A stretch of DNA of 54,002 bases from Gammaproteobacteria bacterium (GCA_021208965.1 JAJOJD010000004.1:1-54002), one strand, 5' to 3'; counted from the stretch's first letter, positions 26,023 to 40,274 are shown. Made by a program: numbers and translations. Notes: a model not told the origin generated them from the sequence alone.

Positions 26023-27316
26023 TTTTTCACCACCCCTGACGGCTGATGTCTGGATCGCTTATAGCGGCGGTCTCGACTCGACCGTATTGCTACATCGATT
26101 GGTTCAGCTCCGACGTGAACAACACTTCTCCTTAAAAGCCATTCACATTCATCATGGACTGAACACACAAGCGGATGCATGGCAAATGCACTGTCAAAAC
26201 ACGTGTCAGGAATGGCAAGTACAATGCATCACACACAAAATAAATCTGTCACAGGAAACAGGCAACATAGAAGCACGCGCACGCACCCTGCGCTATGCTC
26301 ACTTTTCCTCTCTTTTAAAAGAAAATGATATTTTATGTACGGCTCACCACCAAGATGACCAGGCTGAGACTTTTCTTTTACAGCTTGTACGCGGCGCAGG
26401 CCCAAAAGGACTGAGTGCGATGCCAGCAAAAGTTGATCTCGGACAAGGAAAACTACAACGCCCAATATTACAGATCCAACGCGACGAATTACTCGATTAT
26501 GCCATACAACATGGTCTATCGTGGGTTGATGATGAGAGCAATCAAGAAACACGATTCTCTCGGAATTTTATCCGACACAAGATATTACCGATATTAAAAC
26601 AACGTTGGCCCAGCGTCACAGAAACGATGGCACGAAGCTCACAGCACTGTGCAGAGTCCGAAGCGCTGCTGAATGAATATGGGTCACAACTCACGACTTC
26701 TTGCGTCAATCAAGATGGCAGACTGCGTGTATCACGCTTAAAATCGCTGACCGTTATACAACAAAAGCTAGTACTGCGTTATTGGTTAACAGAGCAACAC
26801 TGCTGCCTACCTAGCGATGCCCAATTAAGAAATGCTTTACATATTTTTCTCAAAGCCGCTGACGATAAAAATCCGATGATGCGTTGGGAAAACATTGAAA
26901 TGAGACGCTACCGAGACGAACTCTATATCATGCATCAAGCCCATTTTCACGATGCTCAACAAGTTTTATCATGGAAAAACTTGTCGGAACCATTAGTCAT
27001 TTCATCTTTAGGGCTCACGTTATCTGTGACCAAAAAACTAGGCGATGGGATAAATGCCGCATTCTCAGAATCGTGGGAAATTCGTTTTCGTCAACAGAAT
27101 CCAGCACTAAAAAAACGTTTTCAATACTGGGGAATTCCCGCTTGGGAGCGATCACGAATACCATTATTGTATATCGAGAATGAATTAGCGGCGGTATTAG
27201 GGTATCAAATAAACAAAAAATTTAGACCCAAAAAAAAACGAAGAAAGGCTTGTACATCCGTGCTAGCAGGACGGATTAAAAAACCGCCCTGCTTTCCTGA
27301 AAGACTTAAGACTTAG
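26006..27316 (+). CDS. tilS: tRNA(Ile)-lysidine synthetase
   Basis: Converts C34 of the CAU-anticodon tRNA-Ile to lysidine so that it reads AUA. The PP-loop SGGLDSTVL lies at about residues 22-30. HIHHGLN, the [19 protein letters not shown] segment and [10 protein letters not shown] are typical; the C-terminal substrate-binding domain follows. It is 436 residues, close to E. coli (432). ATG at 26006 overlaps the end of accA by 17 nt, implying coupling. Confidence 0.95.
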
Positions 27317-27539
27317 TACAATGACCTGCGTCTTTATTGCATTCTGCTTTGCTACATGATTGTTTGTTGCATGTAAAAATGTACTTTAACAATGCCCCCA
27401 CTGCAAGAATCGGTAACATCACACCAAAGAAATTCTCAACAGCAACAATAGCTGCCGCTTTTTCCATCGGTAGCGTTAGTGATAAAACACCGACAACAAG
27501 CGCTATCGCAGCCAAAATGCGAGTAATATATTTACACAT
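27306..27539 (-). CDS. small two-helix membrane protein with Cys-rich tail
   Basis: A 77-residue protein with two hydrophobic helices (about residues 8-24 and 36-55) and a tail containing five cysteines spaced through CNKQSCSKAECNKDAGHC. An AGGAG-type site precedes its ATG. Family not recognised; similar tiny inner-membrane proteins of unknown role occur in host-associated bacteria. Its end overlaps tilS convergently by 11 nt. The cysteine tail could bind a metal, but that is speculative. Confidence 0.55.
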   Translation of the reverse strand: MCKYITRILAAIALVVGVLSLTLPMEKAAAIVAVENFFGVMLPILAVGALLKYIFTCNKQSCSKAECNKDAGHCTKS

Positions 27540-27709
27540 GTATCTTTCTCCTTAATATAACAATTCCCCCCCATTAAATCGGGAGTCAACACTGATCAAG
27601 CTATCAGAGCAGGCCATAGATTGCAACTAATTTGTGTTTATGGGGTTGATGTTGTCTGTTCAATTGAGTAACATTTTGATCTTAAATAAATAAGCATACT
27701 CATACGATA

Positions 27710-28918
27710 ATGAATCCCTTAAGCGACTCAAAAATCCTCATGCCACCTGACACTATCTCTTTTTTTCAAGAAAAACTCCGAGAAGAATTTGATCAAGCAC
27801 TCGTACCTTATTTATTACTATTTAAAAACCTAGATATTCTGAAAGGGTTGCAAGATCGACAATTAGCCATTATTTTTGTAAAATCGTACTTTGTTAGCTG
27901 TTTTTCAGTATTAACTCTAGTGTCTTTAGGTGGATATTACTTCCATGACGCGCCGTTCTTAGCACCTTGGATCGGAGCGGTCATTCTTTATTCAATATTG
28001 GCATATACGACAAATCTCATGACCGCTGAAATATTTCCTGATGACAATAAGGCTCAATTGCTTGCCTCGCTAGGAGGGCTCCTTGTTTCGAGCTTTATTT
28101 TTATGCTCTCGCTCAATAATAACATCGGCGTATTCATGCTATTATTAGTCGCGCTAGACTACAAACTTGCACGACCACTAGCCTCGACGTTAACAGATAC
28201 ACTGGCCATGTTTTATGGCAATCAGAACTCAAAATGGTTACGCCAAGCAACCTTCGCCAACTCAAATCAGATTCTTGCTCGCCCCACAGCGTTCGTACAA
28301 GAGCTTGAAGCGGGCAACCAAAATTCGGATACCCCTGAACTAAGATTACCCAGTCACTATACCGGCACCGCACAACAGCTTGCAGAAAACCTTCATATTA
28401 CTGTCAAAAGGGAATTATGTTCTTTAGAACAAGTTTTTGTTAACACACTGAATGCAGTGCCATGGAAAGAACAACTATCATTAAGACTCACGCTAAAGCT
28501 CTTCACCAATGAAGCGATTGCTGAAGTGTTCGTGAAACAGCTCATAGTCGATTTCTATCGACAGAACGAAGCAAGCTTCGATACAAACGATATCGAAGGG
28601 CGTGATGATTATTTATATAGCATTTGTTTGGCTAACCATGCACTTTTGCCAACATATTTCACGGCAAATAATGACGCTCCTTTCTTATCTAATGCCGTTG
28701 ATGACGCCGAATTTTATGACAGAGTAAGAGGTAACTCAACGAACAATTTGCACGCAAAAAAACAAACAGCAATTTCTAGTATTCAAAATATTAGGGTCGC
28801 AGAGGATGAATTTATACGACTACACTCCCTGATTACCGGATGTGCGAAAACTTTCTTTGCACCCAAAGAAAGCACTCACGCCTCTAATGCCGGAGAGAAA
28901 AAACAAAGGTTAGACTAA
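27710..28918 (+). CDS. orphan membrane-anchored protein
   Basis: A 402-residue protein of unknown family. Residues about 65-150 hold three to four hydrophobic helices; the N-terminal 60 and the C-terminal 240 residues are hydrophilic and mainly helical. It lacks a cleavable signal peptide. The C-terminal domain may face the cytoplasm. This layout (central hairpins flanked by soluble domains) is common among host-membrane-targeted effectors of intracellular bacteria, but there is no direct evidence. Ends 4 nt into the convergent DUF2062 gene. Confidence 0.5.
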   Translation: MNPLSDSKILMPPDTISFFQEKLREEFDQALVPYLLLFKNLDILKGLQDRQLAIIFVKSYFVSCFSVLTLVSLGGYYFHDAPFLAPWIGAVILYSILAYTTNLMTAEIFPDDNKAQLLASLGGLLVSSFIFMLSLNNNIGVFMLLLVALDYKLARPLASTLTDTLAMFYGNQNSKWLRQATFANSNQILARPTAFVQELEAGNQNSDTPELRLPSHYTGTAQQLAENLHITVKRELCSLEQVFVNTLNAVPWKEQLSLRLTLKLFTNEAIAEVFVKQLIVDFYRQNEASFDTNDIEGRDDYLYSICLANHALLPTYFTANNDAPFLSNAVDDAEFYDRVRGNSTNNLHAKKQTAISSIQNIRVAEDEFIRLHSLITGCAKTFFAPKESTHASNAGEKKQRLD

Positions 28919-29439
28919 CGTTTATTCCATAGGCTCATGATCCATGAAAAAATATAAACGGCAATATATCCTGCCAAAGCAGACACTATCGATATAATCG
29001 GCAAACCGACTAAGTAGGCCTGACTGAGCGATGCAAACCATGTGTAAAGTTCGCACAAAAAATGAATAATACTTTCATGCGTCCAATCAAGGTCAGGCAA
29101 ATGTTGAGGTAAAACCGCCTCTGTATGCAACACCCATGCACCGACAGCACAAATTAAGAGATTAATCGGAATAAACGTCACGGGATTACTCAGCCAAGTC
29201 GCTAAAATCGCCGCAGGTAGACTGCCTCTCAAGAGACACACAACTAATGCTGCCAACAAGGTCTGTCCGGGTAAGGGCAAAAAACATACCAACAAACCCG
29301 CCGCAACACCTCGCGCAATAGAAGCATGATCCAGAGACCAAACAGGCAAATGTTTTATTTTTTTAAAATATCGATTGAACAATGGAGACGTATGGAAATT
29401 TTTATGCGTTGAAAACCATTGCTTAAAAAAATGTCGCAT
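28915..29439 (-). CDS. DUF2062 domain membrane protein
   Basis: A 174-residue protein of the DUF2062 family: a basic N-terminus, ARGVAAGLLVCFLPLPGQTLLAALVVCLLRG and TWLSNPVTFIPINLL are the family signature, with four membrane helices. Function unknown. Its start lies 17 nt inside the end of tgt, so it belongs to the same transcript, downstream of the long atp-acnA-tgt run. Confidence 0.85.
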   Translation of the reverse strand: MRHFFKQWFSTHKNFHTSPLFNRYFKKIKHLPVWSLDHASIARGVAAGLLVCFLPLPGQTLLAALVVCLLRGSLPAAILATWLSNPVTFIPINLLICAVGAWVLHTEAVLPQHLPDLDWTHESIIHFLCELYTWFASLSQAYLVGLPIISIVSALAGYIAVYIFSWIMSLWNKR

Positions 29440-30599
29440 TCGTCGCCTTTTTAATCATCTTTTGCATGGCCTCACAGGCTCGCTGCATCATGCGAACATT
29501 ATGGATGCATGCGAGTGGAAAATAAAGAGGCGCATTTGTTTTAAAAAGAAAATGCATATAACTGCGTGTATGATGCTCGCACGTATAACAATCACATCCT
29601 GCTGATAATGGTCCATGATCGTGACGGTACTGTTGTTTTTTGATCAACAAGCGACCCCGTTCTTCATCAGGAACAAACGCTACCCAATCATCAGGCGTTT
29701 CAACAAACTGACCGCAATAAAGAGACCCATGACGCGCATTACGTGTGGGCGCAACACAGTCAAAAACATCCACGCCGGCAGCGACAACATCGATCAAGTC
29801 CTGAGGGCTAAGGCCAACGCCCATACTGTAACGCAACTGATTTTCCGGGATACTACGGCGTCACCCACCCCAAAATTTCGACTGTTTTTGACATCGAATA
29901 ACCAATCGATTCACCTCCAATCGCGACACCATCAATCGGTTGTTGCAACAAAAATTCTAAGGATTGTTCACGTAAATCACGGAATAGGCCACCTTGAACA
30001 ATTCCAAATAATGCTTGTTCATGACCATAAGCCGATTGGGTGTTGTATTGATGTGTTTCTATCGATTCCAGTAACCATCGATGTGTTCTCTCCATCGCTT
30101 TAACGGCCACATCACGACCCCCGCTATCTGGGGTGCATTGATCAAACGCCATCATAATATCTGCGCCAATAATTTTTTGTGTTTCAATCGAAATTTTAGG
30201 GGTCATCTGAATCGTTTTACCCGTATCCGGATGTTTAAAGCGAGCACCTTGCTCGTCGATTTTACATATCTTGGACTGTTGGGATAAGCTAAAGACTTGA
30301 TAACCCCCACTGTCGGTGAGCATCGGTCCTTTCCACCCCATCATTTTATGCATACCGCCAGAATCGAGAATAAACTCCGTGCCTGGGGAAACAAGCATAT
30401 GATACGTATTTCCACCCAAAATAATCTGCGATTGTGTTTCAATCAATTCGTACACCGTCATACAATTAACAGCGGCACGAGTTCCCACCGGCATAAACGT
30501 TGGAGTGGTAAACGCGCCATGGGGAGTTTCAACCTGCACAACACGCGCGGAAGTATTGGGGTGTTTATATTGCAAGCTCGATTTAAATAAACCGCTCAT
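29423..30599 (-). pseudogene. tgt: tRNA-guanine transglycosylase, frameshifted in middle
   Basis: Exchanges G34 of GUN-anticodon tRNAs for preQ1 (or queuine). The first frame runs from the start to GWVTP and includes the nucleophile-side FDQCTPD, GIVQGG and the loop GGESIGYS. The second frame begins around SIPENQLRYSMGVG and holds FDCVAPTRNARHG (catalytic Asp) and the zinc site CDCYTC...IHN. Removing one base at 29855 (T in CCG-T-AGT on the minus strand, which creates a TAG stop) restores the exact family alignment. Unlike the others this indel is not in a homopolymer. The usual LSVGE substrate loop reads ESIGY, suggesting changed base specificity. It lies 6 nt after acnA. Confidence 0.88.
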
Positions 30600-30605
30600 C
30601 GATAG

Positions 30606-33285
30606 TTATGATTCAGTCATCATACGACGTAAAACATACTGCAGAATTCCACCATGACAAAAATATTCAACCTCATTTTGAGTATTAATTCGGCAAATGA
30701 CCGTTGTAGACATAATACGTCCATCAGGATACTGAATGTCTAGTGAAAGATTAATGTTTGGAGTCATACCTTGCGCTATTCCATGAATACTCATGATTTC
30801 AGCACCGGTTAAAGCCAATGTTTGACGATTTTGCCCTGACTTAAATTGTAATGGAAGAACGCCCATACCGATGAGATTTGATCGGTGAATACGCTCAAAG
30901 CTTTCGGCAATAACCGCTTTGACGCCTAATAACATCGGTCCTTTTGCCGCCCAATCACGAGAGGAGCCCGTACCATACTCTTTCCCGGCGATAATAATCA
31001 TGGCGCTATGCGTCATTTTGTATTTCATTGCCGCATCATAAATAGACATGACTTCACCCGTTGGAATATACGAGGTTACCCCGCCTTCCGTACCAGGAAG
31101 CATCTCATTACGGATACGAATATTCGCAAATGTACCTCGCATCATGACTTCATGGTTGCCTCGACGTGCGCCATAGGAATTAAAGTTAGGCTTATCAACA
31201 CCATGCTGGGTCAAATACTCGCCTGCCGGACTATTCGCTTTAATGTCTCCCGCAGGAGAAATATGATCAGTCGTGATACTGTCACCGAATATCGCCAAAA
31301 TATTTGCCGAAAGAATATCTTTTACTGGCGGCGGTTCTTTTGTCAAGCCAACAAAAAAAGGAGGTTGTTGCACATAGGTAGATTCTTTCTTCCATTGGTA
31401 GGTTTTTCCTTGCGTTGTTTTAATCGCCTGCCATGATGCATCACCTGAAAAAACATTGGCATAACGCTCAATAAACATCGCCTGATCAACTTTTTCGACT
31501 TCAGCCGCAATTTCGGCGTTACTCGGCCAAATGTCCTTTAAAAAGACATCACGACCATCGAGACCTTTCCCTAAAGGCTCTACGGTTAGATCAATATGCG
31601 TTGTTCCTGCTAACGCATACGCAACGACTAAGGGAGGTGACGCCAACCAATTTGCTTTCGTGAGAGGGTGTACTCGACCTTCAAAATTTCGATTACCCGA
31701 TAATACCGCAGAAACAACCATATTATTATTAATGATGGCTTGAGAAAGATCCTCCGCTAATGGACCAGAATTCCCAATACAGGTTGTACATCCATAACCC
31801 ACCAAATTAAAACCTAATTGATCAAGATATGTTTGTAACCCCGCTTTTTTGAGGTAATCCGTGACGACTTTCGAACCAGGCGCAAGAGAAGATTTAACCC
31901 AAGGTTGTCGGGTCAAACCTAATGCAAGCGCTTTTTTAGCCACTAAACCGGCGGCCATTAAGACACTAGGATTGGACGTATTCGTACAGCTCGTAATAGC
32001 CGCAATCACAACAGCGCCCTGCTGAATACTGTAATCATCGTTAACACGTACTGACGTTAAGGCAGGGGTCGAGGTATTAGATTCTTGCAACAATTTTTCA
32101 AACGCAACTTTCATGGTAGAAAGTGCAACACGATCCTGAGGACGTTTGGGGCCAGCTAAACTCGGAACAACATGAGATAAATCCAAAGATAATGTCTCTG
32201 TGAATAGAGGTTCTACTGTTGAGGCATCACGCCATAAGCCTTGGGTCTGAGTATAGGCCTTCACAAGCTTAATCGTATGTTCATCACGCCCTGATAAACG
32301 CAAATAACGCAGCGTTTCCTCATCAACGGGGAAAAATCCACACGTTGCGCCATACTCAGGCGCCATATTCGCGATCGTCGCTCGATCAGCCAAAGGCAAG
32401 TGATCTAAACCATCTCCATAGAATTCGACAAATTTGTCAACAACACCTTTAGCACGTAAGAGTTGTGTAATAGTCAATACTAAATCGGTTGCAGTGACAC
32501 CTTCAGATAGTTTACCTGTTAACTTAACACCAATGACTTCAGGAATGAGCATAGAAATAGGCTGCCCCAGCATCGCGGCTTCTGCTTCAATACCGCCCAC
32601 TCCCCAACCTAGTACGCCTAAACCATTAATCATCGTCGTATGACTATCAGTCCCTACTAACGTATCTGGAAAAGCAAACGTTTGACCATCCACTTCTCGG
32701 GTCCAGACTGTCTTTGCTAAATACTCTAGATTGACTTGATGACAAATACCCGTTCCTGGTGGAACAACACGAAAATTTTTAAATGCCGTTTGTCCCCAAC
32801 GCAAAAACTCATAACGCTCTTGATTACGATTCATCTCAAGCTCTACATTTTGCTCAAATGCCTTATCATCACCAAAAGAGTCCACCATGACAGAATGATC
32901 AATCACTAAATCGACTTCAGACAGCGGATTAATGTCATTAGGATCTTGGCCAAGAGCAACAACAGCATCTCGTAATGCCGCTAAATCAGCAACAGCAGGA
33001 ACTCCCGTAAAATCTTGCATTAGAACCCGAGCCGGCCGATACGCAATTTCATGTGTTGATCTTTTTGTGTCTAACCATGACACTAAGGCACGAATATCAT
33101 GCTCAGTCACCGTGTCCGCATCTTCATAACGCAAAAGATTCTCTAACAATACTTTTAAGGAACAAGGCAGTTTGGAAATATCGCCTAAACCGTTTTTTTT
33201 CAGCGGTTTTAAGATCGGCAATCATGTAACGTTTATGGTCAACATCAAGAGGCTGAATAGCGTGAAATGTATTGATAGTACTCAC
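30606..33285 (-). CDS. acnA: aconitate hydratase A (frameshift near N-terminus)
   Basis: TCA-cycle [4Fe-4S] aconitase, about 890 residues. [51 protein letters not shown], the cluster cysteines in [12 protein letters not shown] and [12 protein letters not shown], and the swivel domain ([27 protein letters not shown]) all match AcnA. The long frame starts only at a TTG near 33221. The true start is GTG 33285 ([14 protein letters not shown]...), with an AGGAG 6 nt upstream. The frames join if the eight-A run at 33193-33200 is seven, giving LKTAEKNGLGD. It lies 27 nt downstream of atpC, an unusual linkage. Confidence 0.92.
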
Positions 33286-33312
33286 GTAGGGCTCCTAGGT
33301 TCAGAAATAGAC

Positions 33313-33753
33313 TTATTTTCTCAAATCACCCAGTTCTTGAATGACTCGACGCATGGCTGTTGCTTCTTCAATTTCAATTAACAACGCCTGCTTCGTGGAC
33401 AAAACAGCATTTTTATCGACACTCGCTAAACTGTCTTTGGCTTTTTGTTGAGCATCTAAAGCCATTGCATCATCGAGATCCTCTGCGCGAATCACCGTGT
33501 CGGCAATAATAGTGACCACCGCTGGCTGAACTTCGAGTATACCACCAGAAATATAAAACAAGAAATCTTCATTTCCCGTCGTTTTATACCGAATTTTGCC
33601 TGGTTTAAGGGTGGTTAATAAGGGACTATGGCCAGGCATAATTCCAAGCTCCCCCATCGCACCACTTACAATTAGCAATGCAATTTGTCCACTAAAAATG
33701 GTTCTCTCAGCACTGACGATGTCTAAGGTTAAGGAGGATTTTGCCATAGTCAT
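33313..33753 (-). CDS. atpC: ATP synthase epsilon subunit
   Basis: Central-stalk subunit that couples and inhibits the F1 motor. The N-terminal beta-sandwich begins [23 protein letters not shown] and includes the [19 protein letters not shown] signature; a helical hairpin follows. 146 residues. Last gene of the atp operon, 18 nt after atpD. Confidence 0.95.
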   Translation of the reverse strand: MTMAKSSLTLDIVSAERTIFSGQIALLIVSGAMGELGIMPGHSPLLTTLKPGKIRYKTTGNEDFLFYISGGILEVQPAVVTIIADTVIRAEDLDDAMALDAQQKAKDSLASVDKNAVLSTKQALLIEIEEATAMRRVIQELGDLRK

Positions 33754-33771
33754 ATCTCTTTACATTCTCGC

Positions 33772-35169
<1,398 letters not shown>

Positions 35170-35194
35170 TCATTTAACAGTTTAACTTTCTTTA

Positions 35195-36057
35195 TTATAC
35201 CGCATCTGCTCCGGCAACAATCTCTGAAATTTCTTGCGTAATCGCTGACTGCCGTGCCTTGTTATACATTAATTGTAAATCACCGATAATCTCACCCGCA
35301 TTATCGGTGGCACTTTTCATGGCAACCATACGCGCGGCTTGTTCACAGGCAACATTTTCAATCACCGCTTGATACACCTGCGATTCAATATATCGACGCA
35401 ATAAATAATCCAATAATGTTTTTGCATCTGGTTCATAAAGATAGTCCCAATGATGCTTCAAACGAGCATCATGCGTTGGAGCAATAGGCAACAAGGTTGA
35501 AATATAAGGCTGCTGTTTCATCGTGTTCACAAAATCATTGGCGCAAATATACAATCCATCAATTTCACCGTGCGCATATTTATCTAGAAATATTTTGATG
35601 ACGCCAATCAGCTGGCTAATTTCAGGCTTTTCGCCTAAATGACTAGCCTCTGCAACAATAGACGTCTTTACGCGCTTAAACAATTGTACCGCTTTAACGC
35701 CAACAGGACAGACATCGACACCGATTCCTTGCTCTTCTTTTGCTTAATATCAAGCAAAACCGAACGAAACAAAGCTGAATTTAATGGTCCGCACAATCCA
35801 CGATCAGAACTGACTACAATATAACCAACACGAGTCATTTTCTCTCGCTTTTCTAAAAATGGATGCCGATATTCAGGCGTACTATTGGCTAAGTGACTCA
35901 TGATTTGCATGATTTTTGTCGCATAAGGTTTAGATAAGCTCATGCGTTGTTGGCACTTGCGTAATTTACTCGCCGCGACAAGCTCCATCGCACTCGTAAT
36001 TTTTTGAGTACTTTTAATGCTGCTAATTTTTCCTCGAATCTCTTTTGCTGTCGCCAT
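35195..36057 (-). pseudogene. atpG: ATP synthase gamma subunit, frameshifted
   Basis: Rotor shaft of the F1 motor. The first frame opens with [29 protein letters not shown] and [16 protein letters not shown]; the second carries the rest through [20 protein letters not shown] and the conserved [12 protein letters not shown] end. Adding one base to the four-T run at 35738-35741 (plus strand) joins DIKQK to EEQGIGVDV in register with other gamma subunits. The rest of the operon is intact and the enzyme is essential for most lifestyles, so an assembly error is more likely than gene loss. Confidence 0.92.
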
Positions 36058-36063
36058 CAGTGA

Positions 36064-37614
36064 TTACCACGCTTGCGTTTCTTTAAATTGTGTCAACAAT
36101 GTATCCATGCCCGCAACAATCTCATCCGTATACTGACAGGTCGCATTAATAGAGTCCATAAAATCTCTGTGGGCATGATGAAAATACGCTAACAACGCTT
36201 TTTCAAAACGCACAACGTCATTGAGCTCAACATCATCGAAATATCCTTTCTGAACGGCATACAAGACTAAGCTCATTTCTGCAACAGACAAGGGACTATA
36301 TTGTTTTTGCTTCATAATTTCAGCCGTACGCTGACCGCGCTCTAGCTGACGACGTGTGGCATCATCCAAATCCGATGCAAATTGAGAAAAGGCCGCCAAT
36401 TCACGATATTGGGCTAACGCTAAACGAATATTTCCGGCTAATTTTTTAATGATTTTTGTCTGCGCGGCGCCACCGACACGCGACACAGAAAGACCCGCAT
36501 TAATCGCTGGCCGCATCCCAGAGTTAAATAAGTCTGTCTCTAAAAATATCTGTCCATCGGTAATCGAGATAACGTTTGTTGGAACAAAAGCGGAGACATC
36601 ACCTGCCTGGGTTTCAATAATCGGTAAGGCCGTCAATGACCCTGTTTTACCTTTAATACGGCCATTGGTCGCTTTTTCAACAAATTCAGCACTCACGCGA
36701 GCGGCTCGTTCTAATAAACGCGAGTGGAGATAAAACACATCGCCAGGATAGGCTTCTCGTCCTGGTGGACGACGCAACAACAAGGAAATTTGACGATAAG
36801 CCCACGCCTGTTTTGTTAAATCATCATAAACGATGAGCGCATCTTCGCCCTGATCACGAAAAAATTCACCCATTGCGCAACCCGCATACGGTGCAACAAA
36901 TTGCATCGCGGCGGATTCAGAAGCAGATGCGGCAACAATAATCGTATGAGCAAGGGCATCATGCTCTTCAAGTTTGCGCACGACAGCCGCAATAGAAGAA
37001 GCTTTTTGACCAACGGCGACATAAATACATTTAACACCGGTATTTTTTTGGTTAATAATCGCATCAATAGCAACCGCCGTTTTACCGGTTTGTCTATCCC
37101 CAATAATCAATTCACGCTGACCACGCCCAACAGGCGTCATCGCATCAATACATTTCAATCCTGTTTGCAACGGCTGATCAACAGATTGACGCCATAAAAC
37201 ACCTGGAGCGACTTTTTCAATCGGCGATGACGCTTGAGTCGCAATATGACCTTTAGCATCAATCGGCCGCCCTAACGCATCGACCACTCGACCTAACAAA
37301 GCTGGCCCAACAGGCACTTCTAAAATTCGCCCCGTACATTTAACGATATCACCTTCGACTAAATGACGATATTCCCCTAAAACAACGGCGCCAACAGAAT
37401 CATGCTCTAAGTTTAATGCCATCGCAAAAACATTGCCTGGGCATTCGATCATTTCACCCTGCATCACATCACGCAAACCATGAAGTCGCAAAATACCATC
37501 ACGAACACTGATAATCGTTCCTTCACTCGTCTTCTCTGTGGCAAGCTGCGCATTCGCAATGCTCGCTTGGATTAAAGAGCTGATTTCAGCTGGATTAAGT
37601 TGTTGTACAGACAT
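36064..37614 (-). CDS. atpA: ATP synthase alpha subunit
   Basis: Non-catalytic nucleotide-binding F1 subunit. Starts [16 protein letters not shown]; has Walker [19 protein letters not shown], the [12 protein letters not shown] region, [46 protein letters not shown], and the [16 protein letters not shown] and SRVGGAAQ motifs. 516 residues, normal length. Confidence 0.97.
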   Translation of the reverse strand: MSVQQLNPAEISSLIQASIANAQLATEKTSEGTIISVRDGILRLHGLRDVMQGEMIECPGNVFAMALNLEHDSVGAVVLGEYRHLVEGDIVKCTGRILEVPVGPALLGRVVDALGRPIDAKGHIATQASSPIEKVAPGVLWRQSVDQPLQTGLKCIDAMTPVGRGQRELIIGDRQTGKTAVAIDAIINQKNTGVKCIYVAVGQKASSIAAVVRKLEEHDALAHTIIVAASASESAAMQFVAPYAGCAMGEFFRDQGEDALIVYDDLTKQAWAYRQISLLLRRPPGREAYPGDVFYLHSRLLERAARVSAEFVEKATNGRIKGKTGSLTALPIIETQAGDVSAFVPTNVISITDGQIFLETDLFNSGMRPAINAGLSVSRVGGAAQTKIIKKLAGNIRLALAQYRELAAFSQFASDLDDATRRQLERGQRTAEIMKQKQYSPLSVAEMSLVLYAVQKGYFDDVELNDVVRFEKALLAYFHHAHRDFMDSINATCQYTDEIVAGMDTLLTQFKETQAW

Positions 37615-37632
37615 GAGGCCACCTTTATTTCT

Positions 37633-38166
37633 TTAAAATTTTGCTTTTAAACGCATTAATCGCGTTTTTAACGAACCATCAACGACGTAATCTTCACCCA
37701 CGCCAATAACGATGCCGGCGAGAATAGCGTCATTTACCAAAAAACTGGGCGAAATATTTTTTTTCCATTGATGAGCCAGCTTCTCAACCAACATATTTTG
37801 TTGAGAAACATCTAAAGCAACAGCCGTCGTAATCCGAACAGAGAGAACATCTTCCGCTTCCGCTTTTATTCGTTGAAACAGCTCAAGAATAACCGAAATT
37901 AAATGTAAACGACGATTAACGACTAACAGCATCAAAAAGTTCAAACCATAAGCATCTAAGGCCTTTTCAGCAAAAGGCTCCAACATAAGGAGAAACTTAT
38001 CGGCGTCAAACATCGGTGAATGTAAGATCGCTTGCACGCTCTCTGTTAATACCAAGGCATTAATATTCACCAACATCACCAGCCACTGATCGACCATGTT
38101 GCGCTCTCGAGAAAACTCATACGCCGCAATCGCATAAGGACGAGCCAGTGTTTTTAATTCACTCAT
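37633..38166 (-). CDS. atpH: ATP synthase delta subunit
   Basis: Peripheral-stalk subunit linking F1 to b. 177 residues; N-terminal LARPYAIAAYEFSRE and C-terminal GIVIGVGEDYVVDGSLKTRLMRL are the family signatures. It starts 4 nt after atpF, in the standard order. Confidence 0.95.
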   Translation of the reverse strand: MSELKTLARPYAIAAYEFSRERNMVDQWLVMLVNINALVLTESVQAILHSPMFDADKFLLMLEPFAEKALDAYGLNFLMLLVVNRRLHLISVILELFQRIKAEAEDVLSVRITTAVALDVSQQNMLVEKLAHQWKKNISPSFLVNDAILAGIVIGVGEDYVVDGSLKTRLMRLKAKF

Positions 38167-38170
38167 ACGT

Positions 38171-38641
38171 TCAGATCTCTTTTATTGCTTCAGCGATTAA
38201 ATTATGATGCTTTTCTATATCAATCGATTGGCGCAGTACTTTTTCAGCGGTCATAATAACCAACTGCCCTACATGAGAAGACAATACTTCTTTCGCCTGG
38301 ATAACGGATTGATTCACCTCTTGTTCCGCGTGAGCAAGAATACGTTGCGCTTCTGTTCGCGCAAGATCTTTCGCCTCTTCAACAAGAGCTTCAGCACGCT
38401 TATTCGCCGCATCGATAATCTGCGCGGCTGTTTGTCGAGACTCTTTAAGCATTTCAGCCACTTTCTGTTCTGCCAATTCAAGATCGCGCTGACTTTTTTC
38501 TGCTGCGGCAATACCTTCTGCGATCTTTTTTTGACGGTCTGCTAATGCTTTCATCATTGGTGGCCACACATATTTCATGGTAAACCAGACAAAAACAGCA
38601 AAAGTAATCATTTGCCCAAACAAGGTAAGATTAAGATTCAT
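38171..38641 (-). CDS. atpF: ATP synthase b subunit
   Basis: Membrane-anchored peripheral stalk. One N-terminal hydrophobic helix ([23 protein letters not shown]) is followed by a long, highly charged coiled coil starting [20 protein letters not shown]. 156 residues, the same as E. coli. Confidence 0.96.
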   Translation of the reverse strand: MNLNLTLFGQMITFAVFVWFTMKYVWPPMMKALADRQKKIAEGIAAAEKSQRDLELAEQKVAEMLKESRQTAAQIIDAANKRAEALVEEAKDLARTEAQRILAHAEQEVNQSVIQAKEVLSSHVGQLVIMTAEKVLRQSIDIEKHHNLIAEAIKEI

Positions 38642-38673
38642 GCTTCTACCTATTCCTCTTTTAGACTAAAGAA

Positions 38674-38997
<324 letters not shown>

Positions 38998-39009
38998 TTA
39001 TAATGAAAT

Positions 39010-40207
<1,198 letters not shown>

Positions 40208-40245
40208 CGAACTGCCTTTTCTCTTGAACGACAAAAATTTTTGCG

Positions 40246-40274
40246 ATTATAGAGGCTTTTGATGTCGTCTGCAA
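40246..40274 (-). promoter_or_regulatory. sigma-70 promoter of the atp operon
   Basis: Minus-strand -35 TTGCAG (40274-40269), 17-nt spacer, consensus -10 TATAAT (40251-40246). It overlaps the glnA stop region and lies about 40 nt upstream of the inferred atpI TTG start. Best-matching promoter in the window. Confidence 0.75.

Noticed and set aside
27266-27292. GC-rich inverted repeat at the end of tilS as a terminator
   Set aside because: It lies inside the coding sequence and has no following T-run on either strand.
29840-29870. Programmed +1 frameshift as the main explanation for tgt
   Set aside because: CCG cannot re-pair well after slipping to CGU and no Shine-Dalgarno-like stimulator is evident; with nine other indels nearby, an error or mutation is simpler.
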